NCBI GenBank assembly: GCA_011523515.1
Contig: WTGO01000074.1
Coordinates: 62,001 to 126,000, forward strand
Origin: Chloroflexota bacterium
Lineage (GTDB): Bacteria > Chloroflexota > Anaerolineae > Aggregatilineales > Phototrophicaceae
Length of the DNA: 64,000 bases
Direction: 5' to 3'
The notes beneath the pieces were generated by a model. That model worked only from the letters and a program-made list of their open reading frames with translations. It searched no databases and was not told where the DNA came from. Each line of letters opens with the position of its first letter. Positions within the stretch are counted from its first letter, which is position 1. This document shows positions 8,985 through 19,023 of the stretch, in pieces. The translations under genes and the position numbers were made by a program.

Positions 8985-10292
8985 TTGACGGACAGCCACA
9001 AGACCTGCCCAATCTGCGAAGCGCATAATCACCGAAATGCGGTGCTCTGCGCCACCTGCGGAACGACAATTGCCGACGTCGCGCCCAAAGAAGCGGGCGC
9101 CGACCGCGAAGCTCGCGCGGAAACGTACGATTACCGCTTTGGCGAGACTGATCTGGCGGAAGCCTCACTGACAGGCAAGGGCCGAATCTTGAGCGCAATG
9201 CTGATCGCTCTGCTGCTGACCGTGGCTGGAGTGGCAGCCGTCGCCGTCTATTTCGCCAACCGGTCGCCGAGAAGCCCGGCAATCATCGCTGTGGCGCCGC
9301 CCCCCTCTCCAACGCGTTTGATGGCGCCGTCTATCACGCCGGGCACGCCGACAGCAACATTCACCATCAGTCCCGTTCCGTCGCCAGTGCCGAGCGAGAC
9401 GCCTACGCCCGCGCCCTGCATCCGCCAGGTAGCCGAAGGCGACTCGCTCATCGCCATCATTCTGCGCTGCGGACACAGCAACCTGGCTATACTCCCAACC
9501 GTAATGGCGCTCAACGATATCGCTGACGAAACTCGCATTCAAATCGGTCAGGAAATCGCAGTGCCGCACCCGTCGCCAACCGTTGACCCGGCCGCCACTC
9601 CCGCGCCGGAAGACTCAGCATCCACCCGGACCAGGCAAGACGCGTTGACGCGGCTGGCCTTCGACCCCTTCGCGCCCACGCTAACGCCGACGCTGCTGCC
9701 GGGGCTGATGTGGTATGTTGTGCAAGCCGATGATGACATGATTTACGTAGCCAGCATACACGAGATCAGCATGAAGACACTTTCGGACTTGAATCCGGAG
9801 ATAGCATTCAGCTTGTGTGACTTCAGTGAAGTCTATGGCGGGCCGGAGTGTACCGTACAGCTGTTTGTGAATCAGAAGATTCGCGTACCGGCGCCCGCGC
9901 CAACCGTCACCACCGTTGCGACCTCGACCGGAAGCGAGACGCCGACGCCGTCGCCTACAGCCACCTTTAACGCCCCGCTAGCCCAAAGCCCGGCTGATGA
10001 AGCTTTCTTTTCCTCAACTGAGCGCGTTACCTTGCGCTGGGTTGGCACCGGCACACTCAGCCAAGGCGAAGTCTACCGTATCTCGCTGGCGAACATGGAC
10101 AGCGGCGCTCGTTACACCGCGGATACGCAAGAGCTTTTCTTGATCATACCGGCGGAGTGGCAGAGCCAGAATGAGGGCAGCCACAGGTATTCCTGGCAGG
10201 TCAGTGTCGTCGAGTCGGATTCCGATACGACTGCGTACACCACAGATCCACGTTCCTTTGTCTGGCAAGGCAGTGGACGGTCCGACTCATGA
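8985..10292 (+). CDS. Membrane protein: N-terminal zinc ribbon, TM helix, two LysM-like domains, C-terminal FN3-like domain
   Basis: CPICEAHNHRNAVLCATCG; hydrophobic helix; QVAEGDSLIAIILRCG...; WYVVQADDDMIYVAS...; TTG start. TATAAT at 8944-8949 upstream. Confidence 0.75.
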   Translation: MTDSHKTCPICEAHNHRNAVLCATCGTTIADVAPKEAGADREARAETYDYRFGETDLAEASLTGKGRILSAMLIALLLTVAGVAAVAVYFANRSPRSPAIIAVAPPPSPTRLMAPSITPGTPTATFTISPVPSPVPSETPTPAPCIRQVAEGDSLIAIILRCGHSNLAILPTVMALNDIADETRIQIGQEIAVPHPSPTVDPAATPAPEDSASTRTRQDALTRLAFDPFAPTLTPTLLPGLMWYVVQADDDMIYVASIHEISMKTLSDLNPEIAFSLCDFSEVYGGPECTVQLFVNQKIRVPAPAPTVTTVATSTGSETPTPSPTATFNAPLAQSPADEAFFSSTERVTLRWVGTGTLSQGEVYRISLANMDSGARYTADTQELFLIIPAEWQSQNEGSHRYSWQVSVVESDSDTTAYTTDPRSFVWQGSGRSDS

Positions 10293-11401
10293 ATACGCGC
10301 CTGCTTATCGCGCTTTTAGGGCTGTCGCTGTGGTTGGCCGCAGCGTGCAACATCAGCCAGCCCAGAATCGGCCCGTCGCCGACTAACGAGTCTGAATCCA
10401 TCATTACCGTCGAGCCACTGCTTCAGCCAACGGCCGCATCTCTTTCCCCAACGGCCACCAGCGCCGCTTCCGCGGTATCAATTGTCACTGCCTCATTGGT
10501 GCATACGCCGTCTGCAACCGTCCCGGTGGAGTCGCCGACGGCCACACTGCCGTACTTTGAATACCTGGTCGGCGAGGGCGAAACCTTGTTTTATATCCTG
10601 CAGCTGCCGGAGCATGGTTACGGATACGAGCCGAATGTTGCGGCTACCGTCGTCGCCCTGAACGCCAATATCCCCAATGCCGACTCGGTACGCGGCGGAA
10701 TCACCATTCGTATTCCTCGGCCAACCCTGACGCCGACGCCGGTGGGCGCGGAAGCAACTCAAGAGCTGCTGGCCACCATCGGCGCCGATGACTCCACGGG
10801 TGTGGTTCTGGCGTCGGGAGCGACTATTGGCTGTCACATCGTGGAGGCGGGTGACGCCATCATTGGCGTTGCCGTCCAGAACGACACGACGCTGGAAATC
10901 CTGCACGGACTGAATCGCGACTTAAACTGGTTCGGCTGCAACTTTACCCTGCCCAGCGGCGGCGAAAACTGCGCGCCAAATTTGAGCATCGGTCAATGCG
11001 TCCGCGTACCGCTGCCGACACCCCTGCCCACCAAGTTTCCCACCCCGACGGGACGGGAAACCGCCACGCCAACGGCGACCAAGCTGGCCCCGCGCCTGGT
11101 CTATCCCATAGATGGCCAGGAGATTCCTCACGAGCCCTTGCTCATTCAGTGGGTAGGCGTCAGCGGGATGAACGAACTGGACGAGTATCTGGTGGAGTTA
11201 GTCGATCAAACGACCAACCAGCCGCTGCGCAACGTGACTCGCGCCAATTCATTCCAAGTGCCGGCGGCCTTCATGCCCAGCGATGGACAGACACATGACA
11301 TGCAGTGGCGGGTATCGGTGGCGCAGGTTGACGATCGCGGCATCTACCGTTATGTCGGCGAGGTAGGCAACTGGCGCAGTTTCCGCTGGTTGGGCCGCTG
11401 A
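10289..11401 (+). CDS. LysM-domain lipoprotein, paralog of the upstream gene
   Basis: Lipobox-like LWLAAAC; EYLVGEGETLFYIL... and HIVEAGDAIIGVA... LysM-like domains; C-terminal domain resembles that of the preceding gene; ATGA overlap. Confidence 0.8.
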   Translation: MNTRLLIALLGLSLWLAAACNISQPRIGPSPTNESESIITVEPLLQPTAASLSPTATSAASAVSIVTASLVHTPSATVPVESPTATLPYFEYLVGEGETLFYILQLPEHGYGYEPNVAATVVALNANIPNADSVRGGITIRIPRPTLTPTPVGAEATQELLATIGADDSTGVVLASGATIGCHIVEAGDAIIGVAVQNDTTLEILHGLNRDLNWFGCNFTLPSGGENCAPNLSIGQCVRVPLPTPLPTKFPTPTGRETATPTATKLAPRLVYPIDGQEIPHEPLLIQWVGVSGMNELDEYLVELVDQTTNQPLRNVTRANSFQVPAAFMPSDGQTHDMQWRVSVAQVDDRGIYRYVGEVGNWRSFRWLGR

Positions 11402-11491
11402 TGACGCGTGGCGCGCCTTAAGCTCGGGCGCTCGCCGGGCTCGGTCTGTGTCAATCCAAATCCGCTGCGACACAAATCTTGCCGCGGTTTC

Positions 11492-13849
11492 TCAGGCTGA
11501 CTCTGACTTTGGCGCCTTGCTAAAGGAGTCATAGACCGGCCGCCGCTCGCCCGCCGCATCCACCAGACTGAAAAAACAGGCTTCGTCATCGCCGGCCGCG
11601 CAGCCGTTGAGATTGTACAGGATCATGGCCGACACATTTTCCATCTTCTGCACGATATGAAATGCCTGCGAAACGTAGAGCGCCTGTTCAGCTTCGCTTG
11701 TATACGTCAGCCACTCGAAGCCGCTGGACGGCGCCGCGGTATTGTTGCCTTCGCTGGTGCCCCAACCCATTTGAGTGACAAATATAGGCATATCGCTGAG
11801 GCCGTTCACACTCAATACCTCAGTGTAAAATTCCAGCAGCTCAGTGAAATACTGCAGAAAAGATTCGTAGTGGGAATCAACGCCAGGCGGCTTTTTACAG
11901 CACTCAAGCGTCGGCGGAACAGCCGATGCGCTGAAGACCGCGCCGATGGCGTCGCTACTGGCCGCCGCGCCCTCGTCAAGCATACCCTGCAGGAATGTAC
12001 CGGTGTCGATTGAGTTATAGCCGTCGGAAAATCCTACCGGCGCCAAACCCGCACTGATCACCAAGGCCCGCGCATCATGCGCCCTAATCGTGTCATAGGC
12101 GACCTTTAGCAAGGGTGTGTAGTAGCTGGCGCCCAACTGAACTTCATCGGGGACGCCGTAATCGCCGTCGTCTGTCAGCTCCGGCTCGCGATGGTAAACG
12201 GGCACGGTCCAATATTTGAGCAGATTGGGCGACTTCCAGATTTCGTAGGCATCCACCAGACCCGCGTAACGCGTCGTCAGATTCGCCAAGAAGTTGGCAA
12301 AGACGGCGAGTTCCTCCGGCGGGCCGCCGTATTCGCGCATGACGCTGTTGAGCTGTTCGGTATACGAGGTTCGGCTCCAACCCGGCGCGTCGTATACATT
12401 CAGCACGATCTTCACGTCTATCAGCTCGAAAGCCGCCACCATGGCATCCAGCGCCTGATAACTATAAATCCCGGGTTCAGACTCCAAGTGGGCCCAAGAA
12501 ACATCGATCTTGACCCAATCAACGCCCAGTTCAGACACTTGCTCCGCCAACGCGCTGACGTTGTCCTGGTCTGTAAAGACTTTGAGTCCAAAGCCGAAAT
12601 CTGGACGGACGAAAGTCTCACTGGGCACGGGAACAAGAATTGTGTCGTCAACTTTAATCAAGCTGGGGTTGGCGATGCCATTTAGCGACTGCAGAAAATC
12701 TACGCTTGTTTCATAGGCTTCAGCAATTCCGGTCAAGGAGTCGCCGAGTCGCACTACGCGTACGCCGAGAACGGCGCCCTCCAGCTTCGGCACCAAAATC
12801 GCCTCGCCCACAGTTAGATCTCGCGGATCAGCCAGCCGATTGAGTACCTGCAAAACCGACAAACTGACGTTATAGCGCCTGGAGATGCTGTACAGCGAAT
12901 CGCCGGACTCAACAATTACCGCGTCAAAAATCGTCTCGTCTACTCTCGGTACAATGATGCTCCGCCCGACTGTCAAATCGCTGTCGCCACCGACTACATT
13001 AAGCGCGCGCAGCTGTACGACCGTCGTGTTGAAGCGCCGCGCAATGTTGAACAGACTGTCGCCCTGCGCAACGACATATACCTCGTAGATTCCCTCGTCA
13101 ATCCGCGGCGCCAGTATGACCTGGCCGACTTCCAGATCACGAGCGTTGGTTAACCCGTTCAAGGACATCAACTTCGTTTCCGTAGTAGCAAAGCGTCGCG
13201 ACAAACTGTAAAGAGAGTCAGCCGCGGTCACCTCGTATATCTCATACTTAGTTTCATCAGTATGCGGCACCAGGATACTCGATCCCTGAATCAATTCGCG
13301 TTCATCCGCGATTCCGTTGAGCGACTTTAAGATCGCAACGGTCGTAAGATAGCGCTGCGATATTATGTAGAGCGATTCGTCGGCTGCGACAACATGAATT
13401 AGCAGATCGGTTTCATTGATGCTGGGGACTATAAGCGTTTGCCCGGCTTCAATGTGGGTGCTATCGCCGATTTCGTTTAGACCCTGAATGATGCCGACGC
13501 TGGTGTTGAATCGTTTCGAGATTCCAAACAACGTATCGCCCGGCTTGACCTCGTAGACTTCGACAAATGAGCTGACGCCGGTCGGCAGCAGAATGCTCTG
13601 CCCGGCGAATATCTTTTCGCCCTCGGCGATCTCATTGATCTGCCGCAACTCTGCGATCGTGGTATTGAATGACTTGGCGATGCTAAACAGGGAATCGCCA
13701 CTCTGCACAATGTACGCGTCGTATGACGCCGGCAATACCGTATCCGGCGCAGATTCGCCGTTAGCGGGATCAGAGCCTTGGGCGGCAGCGCTTGACAAGA
13801 CAGTTATCAGAATCAGCGTTGCTGATAAGACATTGGTAATTCGTAACAT
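11492..13849 (-). CDS. Secreted protein with seven LysM repeats and a C-terminal glycoside-hydrolase-like TIM-barrel domain
   Basis: Seven YxVxxGDSLxxIxxRFNTT...LNxI...GQxIxVP units; C-terminal GVDWVKIDVSWAHLE...VDAYEIWKSPN...VTQMGWG. Confidence 0.85.
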   Translation of the reverse strand: MLRITNVLSATLILITVLSSAAAQGSDPANGESAPDTVLPASYDAYIVQSGDSLFSIAKSFNTTIAELRQINEIAEGEKIFAGQSILLPTGVSSFVEVYEVKPGDTLFGISKRFNTSVGIIQGLNEIGDSTHIEAGQTLIVPSINETDLLIHVVAADESLYIISQRYLTTVAILKSLNGIADERELIQGSSILVPHTDETKYEIYEVTAADSLYSLSRRFATTETKLMSLNGLTNARDLEVGQVILAPRIDEGIYEVYVVAQGDSLFNIARRFNTTVVQLRALNVVGGDSDLTVGRSIIVPRVDETIFDAVIVESGDSLYSISRRYNVSLSVLQVLNRLADPRDLTVGEAILVPKLEGAVLGVRVVRLGDSLTGIAEAYETSVDFLQSLNGIANPSLIKVDDTILVPVPSETFVRPDFGFGLKVFTDQDNVSALAEQVSELGVDWVKIDVSWAHLESEPGIYSYQALDAMVAAFELIDVKIVLNVYDAPGWSRTSYTEQLNSVMREYGGPPEELAVFANFLANLTTRYAGLVDAYEIWKSPNLLKYWTVPVYHREPELTDDGDYGVPDEVQLGASYYTPLLKVAYDTIRAHDARALVISAGLAPVGFSDGYNSIDTGTFLQGMLDEGAAASSDAIGAVFSASAVPPTLECCKKPPGVDSHYESFLQYFTELLEFYTEVLSVNGLSDMPIFVTQMGWGTSEGNNTAAPSSGFEWLTYTSEAEQALYVSQAFHIVQKMENVSAMILYNLNGCAAGDDEACFFSLVDAAGERRPVYDSFSKAPKSESA

Positions 13850-13952
13850 AGCTCACGCCTTAGACTCGCTAAGCACTCTCCCCCAAGCGAAGTCTACAGT
13901 TGAGCGTGATTTCGCGCCATTGAGATTGAAGTTATTGCCAATGCGGCGGCTG

Positions 13953-15839
13953 TCACGGCGCCCAATCAAATGTGCAGAGCGTGTAAGAATCCGTCCCGTC
14001 TGCCAGCGGCAACCGTTCGCCGCTAACCGGCTCATACCAGCCGATGCGAATCTCGTACTCGCCCTCTATCAATGACGAAGCGGGCAAATAGTAGACCTCG
14101 CGGAAAGCGCCGGCGGGCTGCCAAGCGGTCGCGTCCAGCCTGCCGTCTTGTGGATATTGATCGTCTTGCGACCACAGTCTGCTGATCGATGAACCGGCGT
14201 CGATACCGTATACGTGAACAAAAGACTTCAAGGGCAGCGACGAACCTGCCAGCGGCTTCCAGTAAACACGCAGCAGCAGGTCCCCGTTGGGCAAGCGCTC
14301 AGCGCAAGATTCGTAGCTGAGCAAGGACACGGTATCATCAAAACGAGCCAATTCATCGGCGTTCGCGTCCGACACGGCCCAATGCTTATACTGCCGTACG
14401 GGCAGGCCAGCGGCATCGGCATGCAATACTTCCTGCATATTCGCCTGCATCCACTCCACAACGACGCCCGCGTTTTGCCAGCCAGCCTGCTCCCTGGCGA
14501 CGACATAAATGCTGTCATACTCCTGACTCAGTTGGCTTAGCGTAGCGGCGATGTCAGCGGCGGTCTGGTTGGGCTTAACCGGCAAAGCAATGTCCCGGGC
14601 AGCGCTTCGGTAGTAGTAGCCGAAGGCTGGATCCACCGCCAACTGAATGACCAGGTCGCTGTCCGCAACGCGCTGATTAATGAATTCACCCAGCGCGTCC
14701 CAGGCCGGCGCCTTGCGAAATGCCGGATTGTTGAAGTGGGCGTCCACTGTCATGAGCGCAAGCGCGAACCAGGGCAATGCGACGGCGAACGACAAAAGTC
14801 CCTGTCGTGTGTTGATGCAGCGGACGAGCAAGTCAGCGACTCTGCCGCAGCCTATAGCCAGCAAGAGGATAAATCCGGGTACAGCAGAAAGTACGTAACG
14901 CGGATGAAAGAGGTTGTAACGCTGCGAAACAATCCCAAGCAAGAGCAGCGGAACCAAAGCAGTCAGGACAGCAAAAGCGAAGACCCGGCTTGACATTTTG
15001 TAGACGAGAACTGCTGCAAAAAGAAGCGCCAGGCTCAATCCGAATCCGACAGATGAAATGTCGAAGGGAATCGTGCTGCCTAAGCCCAGAAAGGGAACAA
15101 ATCGTGTTACGTAGTCTGAAAGCGAAAAGGCTTGAACCAGCCCCGGATAATAGTCGATAAAGCCTTGTCGCACTTGAATCAGCACCAGGCCGGCCACCAG
15201 CAGGATCGCCATGCCCAGCTGTATCAAAAACAGTCGCCTGAGAAATCTCCAGTCTCGCCAGCGACGAATCAGCGCGAAAACAGCCAGCGCAAGCGTCGTG
15301 AAGCACTCCGTGTAAATGCTCAGAACCGCGAATCCGGCGACCACGGCATACAAATACCAGTCAGCGCGCCGCGGCCTGTCAATCAATCGCAGGCCGAGCC
15401 ACAAGCCGACAGCGCTGATGCCGCCCCAATAGGCGTAGTTGCGAAACTCTTGACTGTGCCAAATCTCGAAAGGATGAACTGCCCACATCAGGCCCGCTAT
15501 GAGCGCAAGCTCCAATCGGCCGCATAATCTCCAGGCGAGCGCGAACATTGCGGGGGCGCCTAGAACATTGCCCAGAACTGAGAGGTAGCGCAGCGCGAAG
15601 ACCGACTCGATGCCGCCGATGATGTGATTCCACAAACGCCCGACCGCATAGACCAGCGGCGTATGCGGCTCGCCGTGAGCAATCTCGCCCAATGAAACGC
15701 GCAGCGGAGTATCAGCCCAATACAAGACGCTAAATGCCTCATCGCCGCGCAAAGGCGCCGACTGCAGATCATGAACCCGCAGACCGAAAGCGACTAGTAC
15801 TATAGTGACGACAAGGCAGTAGCGGCGCAGCTGAGGCAT
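13953..15839 (-). CDS. Glycosyltransferase family 39-like polytopic membrane protein
   Basis: 628 aa, N-terminal LRxxxLxxxPLRGDEAFSVLYW motif, many TM helices. Confidence 0.8.
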   Translation of the reverse strand: MPQLRRYCLVVTIVLVAFGLRVHDLQSAPLRGDEAFSVLYWADTPLRVSLGEIAHGEPHTPLVYAVGRLWNHIIGGIESVFALRYLSVLGNVLGAPAMFALAWRLCGRLELALIAGLMWAVHPFEIWHSQEFRNYAYWGGISAVGLWLGLRLIDRPRRADWYLYAVVAGFAVLSIYTECFTTLALAVFALIRRWRDWRFLRRLFLIQLGMAILLVAGLVLIQVRQGFIDYYPGLVQAFSLSDYVTRFVPFLGLGSTIPFDISSVGFGLSLALLFAAVLVYKMSSRVFAFAVLTALVPLLLLGIVSQRYNLFHPRYVLSAVPGFILLLAIGCGRVADLLVRCINTRQGLLSFAVALPWFALALMTVDAHFNNPAFRKAPAWDALGEFINQRVADSDLVIQLAVDPAFGYYYRSAARDIALPVKPNQTAADIAATLSQLSQEYDSIYVVAREQAGWQNAGVVVEWMQANMQEVLHADAAGLPVRQYKHWAVSDANADELARFDDTVSLLSYESCAERLPNGDLLLRVYWKPLAGSSLPLKSFVHVYGIDAGSSISRLWSQDDQYPQDGRLDATAWQPAGAFREVYYLPASSLIEGEYEIRIGWYEPVSGERLPLADGTDSYTLCTFDWAP

Positions 15840-15845
15840 GCTCGC

Positions 15846-16607
15846 TTAGATGGTCGCATCTTCAAATTCTTGAATCTGCTCGTCGCTTAGCGGCATTAGG
15901 TTCGCGTTTTTCGCATCACCCGCCGAATCGCTCAGCAGGCGCTTGGCATCTCGCATATACTCTTTGAGATTTGGGCTCCGCTTCGGATCAGCATACAGCA
16001 CCGGAATCTCGGGCTCAGTCTCAAACTCGACCGCCGCCGAGGGGTCGACGAACACAATCAAACTCTTCACTTCAACATCGTCCGCCACATCGTCAATCGC
16101 GCTCTGAATATACGAACGCGCAATCTCTGCATCACGAAACGGCTTGCCGATACCGTCAAATCGAATCACAGAAAACAGCTTGCTAAGCAGGTTTCGCTTG
16201 CTGCGAAACTTGCCATCGCGCAAGCTGAACTGCTGGTCGTGCCAGCGCGTTACTATGGCGAAAACACCTTGCGGGCAGATCAACACATGGCGAACGGGAA
16301 AGTGATAGTAGTTATAGAGTATGCTCTTGTTGCTCAAGCCCTTTAGACCGTCTTCTATCGCCTTTTCCGGGCGCGGAACGCGCGCCCAGAGATTGGTCAT
16401 TCTGACGGATACAATCGTCAAAATGAACGCTATTGGCAGTACGGCGGATTGCGCAAAAAGGGTCAGCGTATCCGGTGTTTCGTTGGTAAACAGCGATGCA
16501 TTGATAACGACGAAGCCAAGTATCAGCGCGCCGAAGGTGCTGAAAAACAGATAATTGGTGACTTTGCGATTTCGCCGGGCTAGTTTTTTGTTGGTAACAA
16601 CTCGCAT
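15846..16607 (-). CDS. NERD-like domain membrane protein
   Basis: Two N-terminal hydrophobic helices followed by NYYHFPVRHVLICPQGVFAIVTRWHDQQ, resembling NERD domains. Confidence 0.55.
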   Translation of the reverse strand: MRVVTNKKLARRNRKVTNYLFFSTFGALILGFVVINASLFTNETPDTLTLFAQSAVLPIAFILTIVSVRMTNLWARVPRPEKAIEDGLKGLSNKSILYNYYHFPVRHVLICPQGVFAIVTRWHDQQFSLRDGKFRSKRNLLSKLFSVIRFDGIGKPFRDAEIARSYIQSAIDDVADDVEVKSLIVFVDPSAAVEFETEPEIPVLYADPKRSPNLKEYMRDAKRLLSDSAGDAKNANLMPLSDEQIQEFEDATI

Positions 16608-16655
16608 TGTATATCCTCGGTCATGCGGCTTCTGGTCGGAAAGGCTGCACGACTA

Positions 16656-18512
16656 TTAGTTGCCGCGGCAAGACACAATTCGCCTGGCATAGCGACGCAT
16701 GTCCTGTACTACCGCCTCCATGATCTTCCGCCTGGAAATCAAGAACCAGGATTCTATCAGGCGCCATCTTTCATCCGAGACCGCTCCGCGTAGATATACC
16801 ACGGCCGCGTCTGGGTTTAAGTCCGAGTCTTCCTCGACTTCGCCGCGGATCTCAGCAACGCTGTATCTTGCCGGGAAATGTATTGCTTCTTCCAGGTCAA
16901 TTATCGCGCGTCTGAGAGCGTCATCTTCGCCCTCATACCGGTGGTCAAACTGGTACTCACAACCGTCCAGACCGCCTGTAAGCGGCGGCGGTTCACACTT
17001 GTCATAACCCGGCGGCAAGCGCAGCACATATTCTGTGAACCAGACATTATCCGCCTCATTGATTTCATCGACTTCACCCTCATGGTCCACTGTCACCTGC
17101 AGGCGATGCAGTTCGTTTACGTAGGTATCCACGGCAAATGGGCCAAGTTGGTAGAATTGGCGGGCTCCGGGTCCCAATTGGCTGGTTCCAATATCGAATC
17201 GCTTCTCGGCAGTGACTATTGATGACGACACGTGAATGTCCTGGATGGTCAAGGTGATATGGCTGTCCGCCGTATCAAACCAGTCTTGCCCCGTGTTGAC
17301 GATTGGCGCTTGTATCGAGGCGCCAATCCCACAATACAGCGGGTGCGGATTTACTTGCGTCCAGCCTACAACCAGATTCACATTCTGTGGCGAGTCCGCC
17401 GTCTCGGGAATAAAGTACGCGAGGTAGTTCGCCAGTGTCACTTCCGCGCAGATAATGTCATTGAAACGCACCGAGGGCAGGATATGCCACTTCTCCGGCC
17501 CCGGATTTGGCGCCCCCTGAGCGCGAATCTCGCCGATTACAGCGCGCTCCAGGTCGTCTTCAGCCACACGCATACAGTGCGTCACTGGCACCGGCAGCGT
17601 ACTCACGGCGCCCTCTACGTGATGTTCCTCCGGAATCAGCGCTGACAGCTTGTAGAGCGCGCCGATTCGCAGCAATTCCAGGTTTTGGTTATGTGGCTGG
17701 GCTAGCGGCGAAGGGGCATTGAACTCGCTCTCAACCGCACAGTCCAAAGTAAATGATGAACCGGCCGAGATTTCAATATCTTCCGGATCGTAGAGCAGCG
17801 TCCCGCAATTGGCGTAGGGTCGCATAATGGATGTGTCTTGCACGACATCAGTAAAGACTTGACGGCCCAGGGGCACGCCAACTGAAATCTCTTCGTATTC
17901 GGCTACGCGCAATTCCGCTGTTATACGGGCAATGCCGTCCATGGCGATGTTGACCGGTTCGCTGCCGTCACCCGGGCCCAGCACCTCGGCGCTCGACAAT
18001 AACGCGAGATCAAATGTACCTCCGGCTGTCCAGGCCCAATACGTCAGCACTGACGGCGCCGACGTATCAGCGTAAAACCTGAATCCCACCGGCAAGTTAA
18101 AGCCGACCCATACCACGGGCGCCGTTATAATCGCCGGGTCACTGAGCTCCATGCGATTGACACCGGGCAGATCGAGCGCTACGGACTGCCGATAGACGAG
18201 CGTCGCATCCACCGGCGAACCGCCGTTGGCATCCTGATAAACGAGCAGTTCAATGGCGCTGCCGGGAACCGGCGTTTCCACCGAAATGCTCACCGCGTCC
18301 AACGCTACCGGCAGCGCCACGCCAAGCGGCGTCAAATCAAAACCGTTGATAACAACCGAGGGCTCGCCTTCAATGTAAAACACCGCGTTGCCGTCGCCGA
18401 TATTGTTGCTAAGCAGCGTATCGCCCGCTGCCACCGGAAAGGCCATCAAGAGCAAAGCGACAGTCAACACGCCGATTCTTAACAATAGCTTTGTCGCATT
18501 TGTGCGCATCAT
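16656..18512 (-). CDS. Secreted protein with CARDB-like region, unknown function
   Basis: Signal peptide; VDHEGEVDEINEADNVWFTEYVL typical of CARDB domains; C-terminal helical domain unassigned. Confidence 0.6.
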   Translation of the reverse strand: MMRTNATKLLLRIGVLTVALLLMAFPVAAGDTLLSNNIGDGNAVFYIEGEPSVVINGFDLTPLGVALPVALDAVSISVETPVPGSAIELLVYQDANGGSPVDATLVYRQSVALDLPGVNRMELSDPAIITAPVVWVGFNLPVGFRFYADTSAPSVLTYWAWTAGGTFDLALLSSAEVLGPGDGSEPVNIAMDGIARITAELRVAEYEEISVGVPLGRQVFTDVVQDTSIMRPYANCGTLLYDPEDIEISAGSSFTLDCAVESEFNAPSPLAQPHNQNLELLRIGALYKLSALIPEEHHVEGAVSTLPVPVTHCMRVAEDDLERAVIGEIRAQGAPNPGPEKWHILPSVRFNDIICAEVTLANYLAYFIPETADSPQNVNLVVGWTQVNPHPLYCGIGASIQAPIVNTGQDWFDTADSHITLTIQDIHVSSSIVTAEKRFDIGTSQLGPGARQFYQLGPFAVDTYVNELHRLQVTVDHEGEVDEINEADNVWFTEYVLRLPPGYDKCEPPPLTGGLDGCEYQFDHRYEGEDDALRRAIIDLEEAIHFPARYSVAEIRGEVEEDSDLNPDAAVVYLRGAVSDERWRLIESWFLISRRKIMEAVVQDMRRYARRIVSCRGN

Positions 18513-18659
18513 ACTCTTTTACCTCAATGTCCGGGCGACGCTACAACTGCTAATTGTAGGTTCGATTAAGTGTTTGGTCAAGCAGTCGACAAGGTCTGGC
18601 TTAGTCGGCGGTACGGCATTATAATGTGCGCGTTGCGCGACAAATGCCGAAAGATAGCC

Positions 18660-18992
18660 ATGTTTGAGTTTGCACTGGTCTTTGCTGTTCTCGCTCTGGT
18701 TTTGGGCGGGTATTGGGCGCTGGTGATTTTCCCAAAGCAAAGAGCGTTCCAGCACAAGCAAAAGATGGCGCGCTCACTGCATGTCGGGGATGAAATCGTG
18801 ACCTTTGGCGGCATGGTCGGCAAGATTGTCGCGATTGATGCGGATACCGGCATCGCTCAGGTCGAGATTGCGGACGGTGTGACGATTCGACTGCTGACCG
18901 CGGCGCTGCAGCAAGTCTACGATCCCGATGAATACGCCTATAACGCCAACATCGGCATCAAAGAGCGACAGACCGAGAACTCTACCACTTGA
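18660..18992 (+). CDS. yajC: Preprotein translocase subunit YajC
   Basis: Single TM helix then LHVGDEIVTFGGMVGKIVAIDADTGIAQVEIADGVTIRLL. Confidence 0.9.
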   Translation: MFEFALVFAVLALVLGGYWALVIFPKQRAFQHKQKMARSLHVGDEIVTFGGMVGKIVAIDADTGIAQVEIADGVTIRLLTAALQQVYDPDEYAYNANIGIKERQTENSTT

Positions 18993-19023
18993 ACTCGGAG
19001 ACGAAGAAGGAAGGCGGCCAGCA

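Noticed and set aside
12600-13750. Regularly spaced repeats resembling a repeat array
   Set aside because: These are degenerate LysM coding units of about 140-200 bp in one reading frame, not CRISPR repeats.
18541-18559. Hairpin CTACAACTGCTAATTGTAG
   Set aside because: Only a 6-bp stem in a divergent promoter region with no U-tract; too weak to call a regulatory element.
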